Below, in pieces: positions 50,118 to 58,041 of a DNA stretch of 64,000 bases. The position numbers and the translations under genes were made by a program. Under the pieces are notes generated by a model. That model searched no databases. It saw only the letters and a program-made list of their open reading frames with translations, and was not told the DNA's origin. The DNA is from CADEED01 sp035525785. Its GTDB lineage: Bacteria; Pseudomonadota; Gammaproteobacteria; Steroidobacterales; Steroidobacteraceae. The first letter of the stretch is position 1. Each line of letters opens with the position of its first letter. Location of the stretch: NCBI GenBank assembly GCA_035525785.1, contig DATLDQ010000062.1, positions 1 to 64,000 of the forward strand, given 5' to 3'.

Positions 50118-50885
50118 ATGTCCCGAATCGTCAGCCGCGACGAGTGGATCGCCGAGCGCAAACGCCTGCTGGTGGAGGAGAAGGAGTTCACCCGGCGGCG
50201 TGACGCGCTGGGCGAGAAACGCCGATCCCTGCCCTGGGTGAAGGTCGAAAAGGACTACGAGTTCGAATCGCCGCAGGGCCGGGTGAAGCTCGCCGACCTG
50301 TTTCGAGGCCGATCGCAACTCTGGGTGCAGAGCGTCATGCAGGGACCGGGGCAGCCTCTGCAGTGCGTCGGGTGCTCCATCGGCATCGATCACATCGAGG
50401 GGCTCCTCCCGCATCTCGACAACCACGACGTGTCTTACGTGGCGGTGGCACGGGCCACCATGCCCGAGCTCACGGCGCTCAAGGAACGCATGGGTTGGCG
50501 CGTGCCTTTCTATTCATCGTACGGCTCCGACTTCAACTACGACTTTGGCGTGTCGTTCAAACCCGAGGACATGAAAGCCGGTCGCGCCGAATACAACTAC
50601 CGCGAGTGCGATCCGGGCCTCGAGGATCTGCCCGGCGACAACGTCTTCTATCGATCGACGTCCGGCGAAGACGCCGGGACCATCTACCACACCTATTCCT
50701 GTTTCTCGCGTGGTGGCGAGGACTTCATGACCATCTACCGACTGCTCGAAGTCACGCCCAAGGGTCGCAACGAGACGAAGGAGCGCGGCATGCTCGACTG
50801 GGTTCGACCACACAACATGTACGGCAAGGGCGGTGAAGTCGCGCCCAATGGCCGTTTCATCCCGCCCGTCTCCTGCTGCATGTGA
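50118..50885 (+). CDS. DUF899 family thioredoxin-like protein
   Basis: The 255-residue protein belongs to the DUF899 family (IVSRDEWIAERKRLLVEEK start, RRSLPWVKVEKDYEF, QCVGCS, ERMGWRVPFYSSYGSDFNYDF, GGEDFMTIYRLLEVTPKGR). The fold is thioredoxin-like and the CVGC motif sits at the redox position, but the biochemical role is unknown. CTGGAGGAGA upstream of the ATG is a good ribosome-binding site. It is followed by the SDR gene after 6 bases. Confidence 0.88.
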   Translation: MSRIVSRDEWIAERKRLLVEEKEFTRRRDALGEKRRSLPWVKVEKDYEFESPQGRVKLADLFRGRSQLWVQSVMQGPGQPLQCVGCSIGIDHIEGLLPHLDNHDVSYVAVARATMPELTALKERMGWRVPFYSSYGSDFNYDFGVSFKPEDMKAGRAEYNYRECDPGLEDLPGDNVFYRSTSGEDAGTIYHTYSCFSRGGEDFMTIYRLLEVTPKGRNETKERGMLDWVRPHNMYGKGGEVAPNGRFIPPVSCCM

Positions 50886-50891
50886 GGCCAC

Positions 50892-51785
50892 ATGGAACTC
50901 TGCGCCGCAACCCGACGTGATTTCCTGACCGGTGGCGCCGTGGTAGCGCTGCCCCTCGCGGGCGTCGTCTCGGCCGCGTCGCAACCGCCGCCGTCAGCCG
51001 CGCTGCTCGCTGGCAAGACCGCCGTAATCTATGGGGCCGCCGGTGCCATGGGTGGCGCGGTGGCGCGGGCATTTGCGCGGGAAGGCGCGACGGTGATCCT
51101 GACGGGCCGCAACTTCGACCGCGTCGATGCGGTCGCAGCGGAGATCACCGCATCCGGCGGACGGGCCATCGCCGCCGGCGTGGATGCGCTCGACCGCGCG
51201 GCCGTCGAAAAGCATCTTGGCGAGGTGGTACGCCTGCACGGCGGCATCGATGTCTCCTTCAACCTGATCGGTCTCGGCGGCAGACAAGGCGACCCGCTCG
51301 TTGCCATGAACGTCGACGACTTCTCCGAAGCCATCGTCACGGCCATGCGCACGCACTATCTCACCGCCACTGCGGCGGCGCGGTACATGACGGCGCGCAA
51401 GTCCGGCGTCATCCTCGCGCTGACCGCGCAGGTGGCGCGCAAACCCTATGTGGCCAGCGGTGGATTCGGTGTGGCCTGCGCCGCGATCGAAGGGCTGTGG
51501 AGACAGCTGGCCGTCGAGCTCGGCCCCGCGGGCATCCGCCTGGTGACGCTGCGGTCCTCGGGTTCGCCCGACGCGCCCGGTGTGCGCAGTGCCGTGGCCG
51601 AGCACGCCAAGGTGGCCGGCGTGACGCGCGAAACCTTCGAAGCGCGCATCGCCGAGAAGACCATGCTCAGGCGCATGCCGCTGATGGCCGAGATCGCCAA
51701 TCTTGCGGTTTTGGCCGCCTCCGACCGGGCGAGCTCGCTGACCGCCGCCGTGCTCAATGCCACCTGCGGAGAAATTGCCGACTAG
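50892..51785 (+). CDS. Short-chain dehydrogenase homologue with Tat signal and degenerate active site
   Basis: The 297-residue protein begins with a twin-arginine signal (TRRDFLTGG, Arg8-Arg9, hydrophobic stretch 14-27, SAA site near 29), then an SDR Rossmann fold (GAAGAMGGAVA, about 48-58; TGRNFDRV). At the place of the catalytic Tyr-x3-Lys it reads FGVAC (Phe192, Cys196), and the serine position holds threonine. An SDR of this kind is unlikely to act as a normal oxidoreductase. The start follows DUF899 by 6 bases and the pair is probably co-expressed. Confidence 0.75.
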   Translation: MELCAATRRDFLTGGAVVALPLAGVVSAASQPPPSAALLAGKTAVIYGAAGAMGGAVARAFAREGATVILTGRNFDRVDAVAAEITASGGRAIAAGVDALDRAAVEKHLGEVVRLHGGIDVSFNLIGLGGRQGDPLVAMNVDDFSEAIVTAMRTHYLTATAAARYMTARKSGVILALTAQVARKPYVASGGFGVACAAIEGLWRQLAVELGPAGIRLVTLRSSGSPDAPGVRSAVAEHAKVAGVTRETFEARIAEKTMLRRMPLMAEIANLAVLAASDRASSLTAAVLNATCGEIAD

Positions 51786-51821
51786 TCAGAGTGCGCCGAC
51801 CAACCGGGACCTGCCTACTGA

Positions 51822-52988
51822 CTAGTTTGGCGTGTTGCCGATCGCCCTCACGCCGTTGCGCAGATCGGCGAGCAGGTCGTCGGTGGATTCGATGCCCACC
51901 GAGAGTCGCAGCAGGCCATCCACCAGGCCGGCGGCCGCGCGCGCGTCGGGCGCCATGGCGGCATGGGTCATGGTCGCCGGATGCGCGACCAGGCTCTCGA
52001 CCCCGCCCAGCGACTCGGCCAGCGAGAACAGCTCGAGCGCTTCGGCGAAACGCCGCGCGCCGTCGATGCCGCCCTTGACCTCGAGCGTGACGATGCCACC
52101 GAAGCCCGACTGCTGGCGTTTCGCGATTTCGTGACCCGGGTGTGCGGGGAGCCCGGGGTAGTACACGCGCTTCACCTGCGGCTGCGCGCCCAGGAACTCG
52201 GCAATGGCCTGGGCATTGCGGCCGTGCTCGCGCAGCCGTACGTGCAGCGTGCGCAAACCACGCAGTGTCAGGAAGCTGTCGAACGCCGAACCCGTGAGAC
52301 CCAGGCAGTTGCCCCACCACGCGACCTGCTCCGCCAGCTCTTTCGTCGCGGTGATGACCGCGCCACCCACCACGTCGCTGTGCCCGTTGATGTACTTGGT
52401 GGTCGAGTGCACGACGATGTCCGCGCCCTGCGCGATCGGCTGCTGCCAGCCCGGCGACAGGAACGTGTTGTCGGCAACCACGAGCGCGCCTTTCGCATGC
52501 GCCCGCTTCGCGATGTCCGCGACGTCGGTGATGCGCAGCAATGGATTGCTCGGCGTCTCGATCCACACGAGCCCGGCGGGCTTCGACAGCGCGGCGTCGA
52601 CCGCGGCTGCATCGCCGAAGTTCACGAACTCGACGTCGAGCTCGTTGCGCTTCTTCCACGCGGTGAGCAGGCGGAAGGTGCCACCGTAACAGTCATGCGG
52701 CGCGACTACGCGCGCGCCCACCGGCAGCAGGTGCCCGACCAGCGTGATCGCGCCCATGCCGGAAGCCGTGATGACACCACCCGCGCCTCCTTCGAGATCC
52801 GCGAGCGCTTCACCCAGAAGATCGCGCGTCGGATTGCCCGACCGGCTGTAGTCGTACTTGCGCTTGTCGCCGAACCCGCGGAACGCGAACGTCGACGACA
52901 GATGGATCGGTGGCACCACGGCCCCGGTCACATCACAGGATTCGAGGCCCGCGCGCACGGCGCGGGTGTCATGGGTCAGCTTGGTCAC
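51822..52988 (-). CDS. metB: Cystathionine gamma-synthase
   Basis: This 388-residue PLP enzyme joins an activated homoserine with cysteine to form cystathionine. It shows YDYSRSGNPTRDLLGEALADLE, ASGMGAI, the PLP lysine in VVHSTTKYINGHSDVVGG and SLGGVESLVAHPATMTHA. The family also includes O-acylhomoserine sulfhydrylases and cystathionine gamma-lyases; the metX neighbour supports a transsulfuration or sulfhydrylation role. The ATG overlaps the metX stop as ATGA. Confidence 0.88.
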   Translation of the reverse strand: MTKLTHDTRAVRAGLESCDVTGAVVPPIHLSSTFAFRGFGDKRKYDYSRSGNPTRDLLGEALADLEGGAGGVITASGMGAITLVGHLLPVGARVVAPHDCYGGTFRLLTAWKKRNELDVEFVNFGDAAAVDAALSKPAGLVWIETPSNPLLRITDVADIAKRAHAKGALVVADNTFLSPGWQQPIAQGADIVVHSTTKYINGHSDVVGGAVITATKELAEQVAWWGNCLGLTGSAFDSFLTLRGLRTLHVRLREHGRNAQAIAEFLGAQPQVKRVYYPGLPAHPGHEIAKRQQSGFGGIVTLEVKGGIDGARRFAEALELFSLAESLGGVESLVAHPATMTHAAMAPDARAAAGLVDGLLRLSVGIESTDDLLADLRNGVRAIGNTPN

Positions 52989-54061
52989 GGTGTGGATCCT
53001 GGAACTTCGTTCAATACGCTGGCGAAGATCGGCTTGAGGTGCCGGTTCTCCTTGAGGAAGGCATCGTGCCCGTACACGGAGGAGATCTCGTGCAGCTCGG
53101 CAGTCGGCAGTCGGGCGACCATGGCACGCATGTCCGCCAGCGGCACGAGCTGATCCTCGCGCACCGCCACCGCGGTGACGGGCGCGAAGACGCGGCCGGC
53201 ATCGACGCGATGCAGGTCGATGGACTCTGACAGGCAGACGAAGCTCTCGGGCCGGTAACGTTGCGCGTACTCGGCACCGCGCGCGAACAGGTATTCCTCG
53301 ACCGGCAGCACGAAGCGTTCGTCACCCTGATTTTCATCGGCGCGCCGGTCCGCGCGACGCGGCGCGCCGCCGAAGCGCGCGGCGAACTCTTCCGGGCTGC
53401 GGTAGGTAGCCATGGCCAGCGCGCGCGCGAGCTCGAGACCCTGCGCCGCCTTGCCCGACTCCAGCGCGAACTTCACGATGCGCCGCTGCACGACGCGCCA
53501 GGCCGAAGCCATCGGGTGGGCGCGGTCGGCGGCGCTGATCACGATGAGTCGCGCAACGCGATCGGGATAGCGCTCGCCAAAGGCCAACGCCACCATGCCG
53601 CCGTAGGAGGCCCCGGCAATGGCGCGCACCGAGCTGATGCCGAGGTGGTTGATGAGTCGGAGCAGCAGCTCGGCCTGGTCATACGCGGAAACGGTGGGGA
53701 AGCTCTGGCCGTCGCGCGGACCCGTGGAGTCGGCGCTCGCGCCGAGATAGTCGAAGCTCAGGATGCGGAAGCGCTGCGTGTCGAGCGCCAGACCCGGACC
53801 CACGACCTCGTGCCACCAGCCGCCACGCGGCTCGTCCGGCTGCCAGACCCGGCGCGAAGCCGAGATGCCACCGAGCGCCACCACGACGGGCGCGCCCGCG
53901 GGACCTGCGATGCGCCAAGCGATCGACACCGAGTCGAGTGAACCGCCGAAGTGAAGCTTGAGCTCGCCGGGTACGGCCAGGACGCCTTCGCGCACCACCG
54001 CGCCGCCGGACGCGACGCCCTCGCCCGTATCGCTGCGTAATGTTTGTTGCTCGTTGCTCAC
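52985..54061 (-). CDS. metX: Homoserine O-acyltransferase (short MetX type)
   Basis: The 358-residue alpha/beta hydrolase activates homoserine, with acetyl- or succinyl-CoA, for methionine synthesis. The nucleophile elbow is AGASYGGMVAL, with VREDQLVPL (Asp) and YGHDAFLKE (His). It resembles the divergent MetX group of Xanthomonas rather than the classic GGSMGGM type; acyl-donor choice cannot be read reliably. The start is GTG with GGAG 6 bases upstream. The frame remains open upstream but runs through the riboswitch leader. It lies under a SAM-I riboswitch, in an operon with metB. Confidence 0.88.
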   Translation of the reverse strand: MSNEQQTLRSDTGEGVASGGAVVREGVLAVPGELKLHFGGSLDSVSIAWRIAGPAGAPVVVALGGISASRRVWQPDEPRGGWWHEVVGPGLALDTQRFRILSFDYLGASADSTGPRDGQSFPTVSAYDQAELLLRLINHLGISSVRAIAGASYGGMVALAFGERYPDRVARLIVISAADRAHPMASAWRVVQRRIVKFALESGKAAQGLELARALAMATYRSPEEFAARFGGAPRRADRRADENQGDERFVLPVEEYLFARGAEYAQRYRPESFVCLSESIDLHRVDAGRVFAPVTAVAVREDQLVPLADMRAMVARLPTAELHEISSVYGHDAFLKENRHLKPIFASVLNEVPGSTP

Positions 54062-54197
54062 TTGCTGCTCCGCTCGTCCCGTTCCTGAAGAACCAGGCTG
54101 AAGGGTCCAGGGCTGAAAAACCAGGTCCTGGCACTCAGCGGGCAACTGTCTTGAGCTCGTGCTGCGCACGACCCGCCACCCGACGGTGGAGAGCTAA

Positions 54198-54317
54198 GCT
54201 CATCTGCCGGACCGGTGCGCCGCGAGGCACACCAGGGTCCGCAGGAGTTGGCACCTTTCCGCTTGGCGGCGGTTGCCCCGGCGTCTTCGGGCCCAATCCC
54301 TCAGCCGGTCTCGATGA
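54198..54317 (-). promoter_or_regulatory. SAM-I (S-box) riboswitch upstream of metX
   Basis: On the minus strand, P1 is CTCATC (54312-54317) pairing with GATGAG (54198-54203). Between them are the conserved S-box elements GAGGGATTGGGCCCGA, GCCGGGGCAACC and AAGGTGCCAACTCC. The aptamer is about 120 nt and begins about 255 bases upstream of the metX GTG. The P1 3' strand (TGAGCT) can alternatively pair with AGCTCA at 54152-54157, a possible antiterminator. A short stem followed by TTTTT (54116-54125 region) could be the terminator, but the expression platform is uncertain. Confidence 0.88.
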
Positions 54318-54364
54318 GTGCGCGGATTCTAGGGGCCGGTGTCATGGCGCGCAAGCATCCGGCC

Positions 54365-54393
54365 TTGCTTTTATGCGCCCCGCCCGGTCTAAT
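54365..54393 (+). promoter_or_regulatory. Promoter of the regulator-his operon
   Basis: TTGCTT (54365-54370) and TCTAAT (54388-54393, 5 of 6 matches to the -10 consensus) are 17 bases apart. The predicted start is near 54400, inside the inverted repeat described in the next entry and about 33 bases before the regulator ATG. The gap 54062-54420 holds this promoter and, on the other strand, the metX leader. Confidence 0.6.
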
Positions 54394-54411
54394 GCGTTAC
54401 TGTATTAACGC
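54394..54411 (+). promoter_or_regulatory. Inverted-repeat operator candidate
   Basis: GCGTTA and TAACGC are separated by 6 bases, directly adjoining the -10 box and covering the predicted start site. The right half continues into the 10-base palindrome TAACGCGTTA (54406-54415). Its place in front of a TrpR-family gene and the his operon suggests an autoregulatory operator. Confidence 0.55.
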
Positions 54412-54432
54412 GTTAGCACATTGAACGACCGC

Positions 54433-54744
54433 ATGAAGCAGCACCGCAACGTCACTGCCCGCCAGGAAGCGCTGTCCGAGCGCAGCCTGTTCGCCGCCGT
54501 CCTGACGCTCAAGACCGTCGACGAGGCGCGCGCGTTCTTCCGCGACCTGTGCACTCCCGCGGAGCTGCAAGCCATGGCGGACCGCTGGGCCGTGGTCGAG
54601 TGGCTGCAGAAAGGGCTGCCCTATCGCGAGATCCACCGCGTGACCGGCGTGAGCGTCACGACCATCGGCCGCGTCGCGCGCTGCCTGGCTGACGGCAATG
54701 GCGGCTACCAGGTGGCCGCGTCCCGTCAGCAGCGTCACGCCTGA
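54433..54744 (+). CDS. TrpR/YerC-YecD family transcriptional regulator
   Basis: This 103-residue protein belongs to the TrpR-related YerC/YecD family. It shows FRDLCTPAELQAMADRW and the helix-turn-helix GLPYREIHRVTGVSVTTIGRVARCL. The length equals that of Bacillus YerC. From memory, relatives next to his genes have been proposed as histidine regulators (HisR). ATG 54433 is preferred; TTG 54421 would add four residues. The gene lies 41 bases before hisG and is probably the first gene of the his operon. Confidence 0.82.
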   Translation: MKQHRNVTARQEALSERSLFAAVLTLKTVDEARAFFRDLCTPAELQAMADRWAVVEWLQKGLPYREIHRVTGVSVTTIGRVARCLADGNGGYQVAASRQQRHA

Positions 54745-54785
54745 TCGAATGCGGCGAATCGTCGCCGCCAACAACCAAGACACTT

Positions 54786-55694
54786 ATGAACGCCATCGAA
54801 AAAGCCCAACGTCTCAAGCTCGCCGTGCAGAAGTCCGGCCGCCTCACCGACAACTCGCTGGAGCTGCTCAAGAACTGCGGCCTCAAGCTCTCGCGCGGCC
54901 GCGACCAGCTCATGGGCTTCGGCGAGAACATGCCGCTCGACGTGCTGTTCGTGCGTGACGACGACATCCCCGACCTCGTGCAGGAAGATGTCTGCGACCT
55001 CGGGCTCGTCGGGCGCAACGTGCTCGAGGAGAAGCGCCTGGAGATGATCTCGAAGGGGCACAAGCCGACGTTCAGCGAGCTGCGCACACTCGACTACGGC
55101 CGCTGCCGCCTGTCGCTCGCCATTCCCGAAGGGTTCATCTACGAAGGGCCGCGCTCTCTTGCGGGCAAGCGCATCGCCACGAGCTACCCGTTCACGCTCG
55201 AGAACTGGTTGCGCGAGCGCGGCGTCACCGCCGACATCGTCACGTTGTCGGGTGCCGTCGAAATCGCACCGCGGCTCGGCCGCGCGGACGTGATCTGCGA
55301 TCTCGTATCGACGGGCTCGACGCTGCAGGCCAATCACCTGCGGGAAGTCGAAACGGTTCTGCAGAGCCAGGCATTGCTGATCCGCACGCCGGTCGAACTA
55401 CCCGAAGCCAAGCAGGAGTGGGTCGACCGGCTGCTCATGCGCATCGACGGTGTCCAGCAGGTGCGCGAGAGCAAGTACATCATGCTGCACGCTTCGCGCG
55501 CGGCATTGCCCGAGATCCGCCGGCTGCTGCCGGGCAGCGAATCGCCCACCATCATTCCGCTCGAAGGCGCGGGAGACCGCGTCGCGATCCATGCGGTGTG
55601 CCGCGAGAACGTGTTCTGGGAAACGCTCGAGAGCCTGAAGAAGGCCGGCGCGAGCGCGCTTCTGGTGTTGCCGGTCGAGAAAATGCTGGCATGA
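54786..55694 (+). CDS. hisG: ATP phosphoribosyltransferase (long form)
   Basis: The 302-residue enzyme joins ATP and PRPP in the first committed step of histidine synthesis. It is the long form with a C-terminal ACT-like domain, so it is expected to be inhibited by histidine and to need no HisZ. Motifs: LAVQKSGRLTDNSLELLKNCG, RDDDIPDLVQEDVCDLGLVG, DLVSTGSTLQANHL and the regulatory RESKYIMLHA segment. Confidence 0.96.
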   Translation: MNAIEKAQRLKLAVQKSGRLTDNSLELLKNCGLKLSRGRDQLMGFGENMPLDVLFVRDDDIPDLVQEDVCDLGLVGRNVLEEKRLEMISKGHKPTFSELRTLDYGRCRLSLAIPEGFIYEGPRSLAGKRIATSYPFTLENWLRERGVTADIVTLSGAVEIAPRLGRADVICDLVSTGSTLQANHLREVETVLQSQALLIRTPVELPEAKQEWVDRLLMRIDGVQQVRESKYIMLHASRAALPEIRRLLPGSESPTIIPLEGAGDRVAIHAVCRENVFWETLESLKKAGASALLVLPVEKMLA

Positions 55695-56998
55695 GGATCA
55701 TCGCCTGGCAGGAGCTGAACGCCGAGCAGCGGCGCGCCACGCTGGCGCGGCCGGCGGCCGAAGCTCGCGCCGATGTCTTCCGGCAGGCTTCCGACATCGT
55801 CGCGGCCGTGCGCGCCGAAGGTGACGCCGCGGTGCGGCGCCTGACCAAGCAATTCGGCGGACCCGAGGTCGCGGACCTGCGTGCGTCGCGCGCGGAATTC
55901 GCGCAGGCACGCGCGACGCTCGGCGCCGTGCAGATCGCGGCGCTCGAGCGCGCCGTCGAGAACGTGACGCGCTTCCACGAGGCGCAGGTGAGTGCGCCGC
56001 TCGCCGTCGACACCATGCCGGGCGTGCGTTGCGAGCGCATCACGCGGGCCATCGACAGCGTCGGGATGTACGTGCCCGCGGGGTCGGCGCCCCTGCCCTC
56101 GACCGCGATCATGCTGGCCGTGCCGGCGCGCATCGCGGATTGCCGCTCGCGAGCCATTGCGAGCTCGCCGGGACCCGACGGCCGCATTCACGCCGCGGTG
56201 CTCGTGGCGGCGGAGCTCTGCGGCGTCGACACCGTTTACAAGATGGGCGGGGCGCAGGCGATCGCCGCGCTGGCTTTCGGCACCGAGACCGTCCGCAAGG
56301 TCGACAAGATCTTCGGACCCGGCAACGCATGGGTGACCGCCGCCAAGCAGATCGTAGCGAGTGATCCTAACGGCGCGGCGATCGATCTGCCCGCGGGGCC
56401 CTCCGAGGTGCTCGTCATCGCCGATGATTCCGCCGATGCGAAATTCGTCGCCGCGGATCTGCTCGCGCAGGCCGAGCATGACACGCTCGCGCAGGTGATC
56501 CTGGTGACCACCTCGGCGCGCGTCGCCGGCGCCGTGATGGCCGAGGTCGATGCGCAGATGCGGGCGCTGAGCCGCCAGAGCATCGTCGCCGAATCGGTGG
56601 CCAACATCCGCTACATCTTCGCGGCGGACCTCGACACCGCCACCGAAATCTCCAACCAGTACGCACCCGAGCATCTCATCATCCAGACGCGCGAGCCGCG
56701 TGCGCTGCTCGACCAGGTCACGTGCGCGGGCTCGGTCTTCCTCGGCGCGTGGTCGCCCGAATCGATGGGCGACTACTGCTCGGGCACCAACCACGTGCTG
56801 CCTACCTATGGGTACGCGCGTTCGTACAGCGGCGTCTCGCTGCTCGAGTACCAGAAGCGCATCACCGTGCAGGAGCTCACGCAAGCCGGCCTGCGTGCGC
56901 TCGGCCCGACCGCGATCACACTTTCGGACATGGAAGGCCTGGATGCCCACGGCAATGCCGTGAAGGTGCGCCTCGAGAAACTGGGGGCCGCGCCATGA
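55691..56998 (+). CDS. hisD: Histidinol dehydrogenase
   Basis: This 435-residue zinc enzyme oxidises histidinol to histidine in two NAD-dependent steps. It shows VGMYVPAGSAPLPSTAIML, the PGNAWVTAAKQIV region, PAGPSEVLVIADDSA, and SPESMGDYCSGTNHVLPTYG. ATG 55691 overlaps the hisG stop as ATGA. Length is normal. Confidence 0.96.
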   Translation: MRIIAWQELNAEQRRATLARPAAEARADVFRQASDIVAAVRAEGDAAVRRLTKQFGGPEVADLRASRAEFAQARATLGAVQIAALERAVENVTRFHEAQVSAPLAVDTMPGVRCERITRAIDSVGMYVPAGSAPLPSTAIMLAVPARIADCRSRAIASSPGPDGRIHAAVLVAAELCGVDTVYKMGGAQAIAALAFGTETVRKVDKIFGPGNAWVTAAKQIVASDPNGAAIDLPAGPSEVLVIADDSADAKFVAADLLAQAEHDTLAQVILVTTSARVAGAVMAEVDAQMRALSRQSIVAESVANIRYIFAADLDTATEISNQYAPEHLIIQTREPRALLDQVTCAGSVFLGAWSPESMGDYCSGTNHVLPTYGYARSYSGVSLLEYQKRITVQELTQAGLRALGPTAITLSDMEGLDAHGNAVKVRLEKLGAAP

Positions 56999-58041
56999 GC
57001 ATCCTCTCGCTGGCGCGCCCCGAGATCGTGGCGCTCAAGGCATATTCACATGCGAGCTGGGACCCGGCGTTCGACCGGCTGCATGCCAATGAACTGCCCT
57101 GGCGGGCCGAGACCGACCGCTCCATCGCGGGCCTCAACCGCTATCCCGAGCCGCATCCGCACGTGCTCGCGGCGCGGCTGGCCACGCTCTACGGCGTGCG
57201 GGCGGAACAGTTGCTGCCGGGTCGCGGCAGCGACGAGTCCATCGACCTGCTGTTGCGTGGCTTTTGCCGTGCGGGTGTCGACAACGTCATCATCTGCCCT
57301 CCCACGTTCGGCATGTATTCCGTGGCGGCCCGCATCCAGGGTGCCGAAGTCCGCGAAGTGCCGTTGCGCGCCACCGAGGGCTTCGCGTTGGATGCGCAGG
57401 CAATTCTGGCGGCCTGCGACGCCCACACGCGCATCGTTTTCCTGTGCTCGCCCAACAACCCCACCGGCAACGCGATGGAGCCCGCAGCCATCGAAAAGCT
57501 GCTGCGCGAGCTCGCCGGCCGCGCTCTGGTGGCGGTCGACGAGGCCTACATCGAGTTCTCCGGCGACCAGTCACTCGCTGCCCGGCTCGGGGCCTACCCG
57601 CATCTCGTGGTGCTGCGCACGCTGTCCAAGGCCTACGGACTGGCCGGCGCGCGCGTTGGTTCGTTGATTGCTTCCGCGGAAATCATCGCGCTGCTGGCCA
57701 AGGTCATTCCGCCCTATTCCATCCCGCAGCTCACCATCGAGGCGGTCCTGAGCACGCTCGCGGCACCCCAGCTCGCCATCCAGCGCGAGCGCGTGGCCCA
57801 GGTGCGCGCCGAGCGCGAGCGCGTCTCGGTCGCGCTCGCGAATGCGCGCGGGCTGCGCCGCCTGTGGCCGAGCGTCGCCAACTTTCTGCTCGCAGACTTC
57901 GACGACGCGAACCGCGTGCTCGGCGCCGCGCGGGATGCGAAACTCCTGATCCGTGACATGCGCACCGTCTCGCCGCACTCGTTGCGCATCTCGGTGGGCA
58001 CACCCGAACAGAATGACCGCCTGATCCGGAGCCTTTCATGA
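56995..58041 (+). CDS. hisC: Histidinol-phosphate aminotransferase
   Basis: The 348-residue fold-type I PLP enzyme transaminates imidazole-acetol phosphate. It shows LNRYPEPHP, GRGSDESIDLLLRGFC, SPNNPTGNAM, VDEAYIEFSG and the PLP lysine in LRTLSKAYGLAGARVG. The start overlaps the hisD stop by 4 nt. Confidence 0.96.
   Translation: MSILSLARPEIVALKAYSHASWDPAFDRLHANELPWRAETDRSIAGLNRYPEPHPHVLAARLATLYGVRAEQLLPGRGSDESIDLLLRGFCRAGVDNVIICPPTFGMYSVAARIQGAEVREVPLRATEGFALDAQAILAACDAHTRIVFLCSPNNPTGNAMEPAAIEKLLRELAGRALVAVDEAYIEFSGDQSLAARLGAYPHLVVLRTLSKAYGLAGARVGSLIASAEIIALLAKVIPPYSIPQLTIEAVLSTLAAPQLAIQRERVAQVRAERERVSVALANARGLRRLWPSVANFLLADFDDANRVLGAARDAKLLIRDMRTVSPHSLRISVGTPEQNDRLIRSLS

Noticed and set aside
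51781..51826. 9-base inverted repeat ACTAGTCAG/CTGACTAGT spanning the stops of the SDR and metB genes
   Set aside because: The loop is 28 bases with no T-run; the match is explained partly by the two TAG stop codons and is not a convincing terminator.
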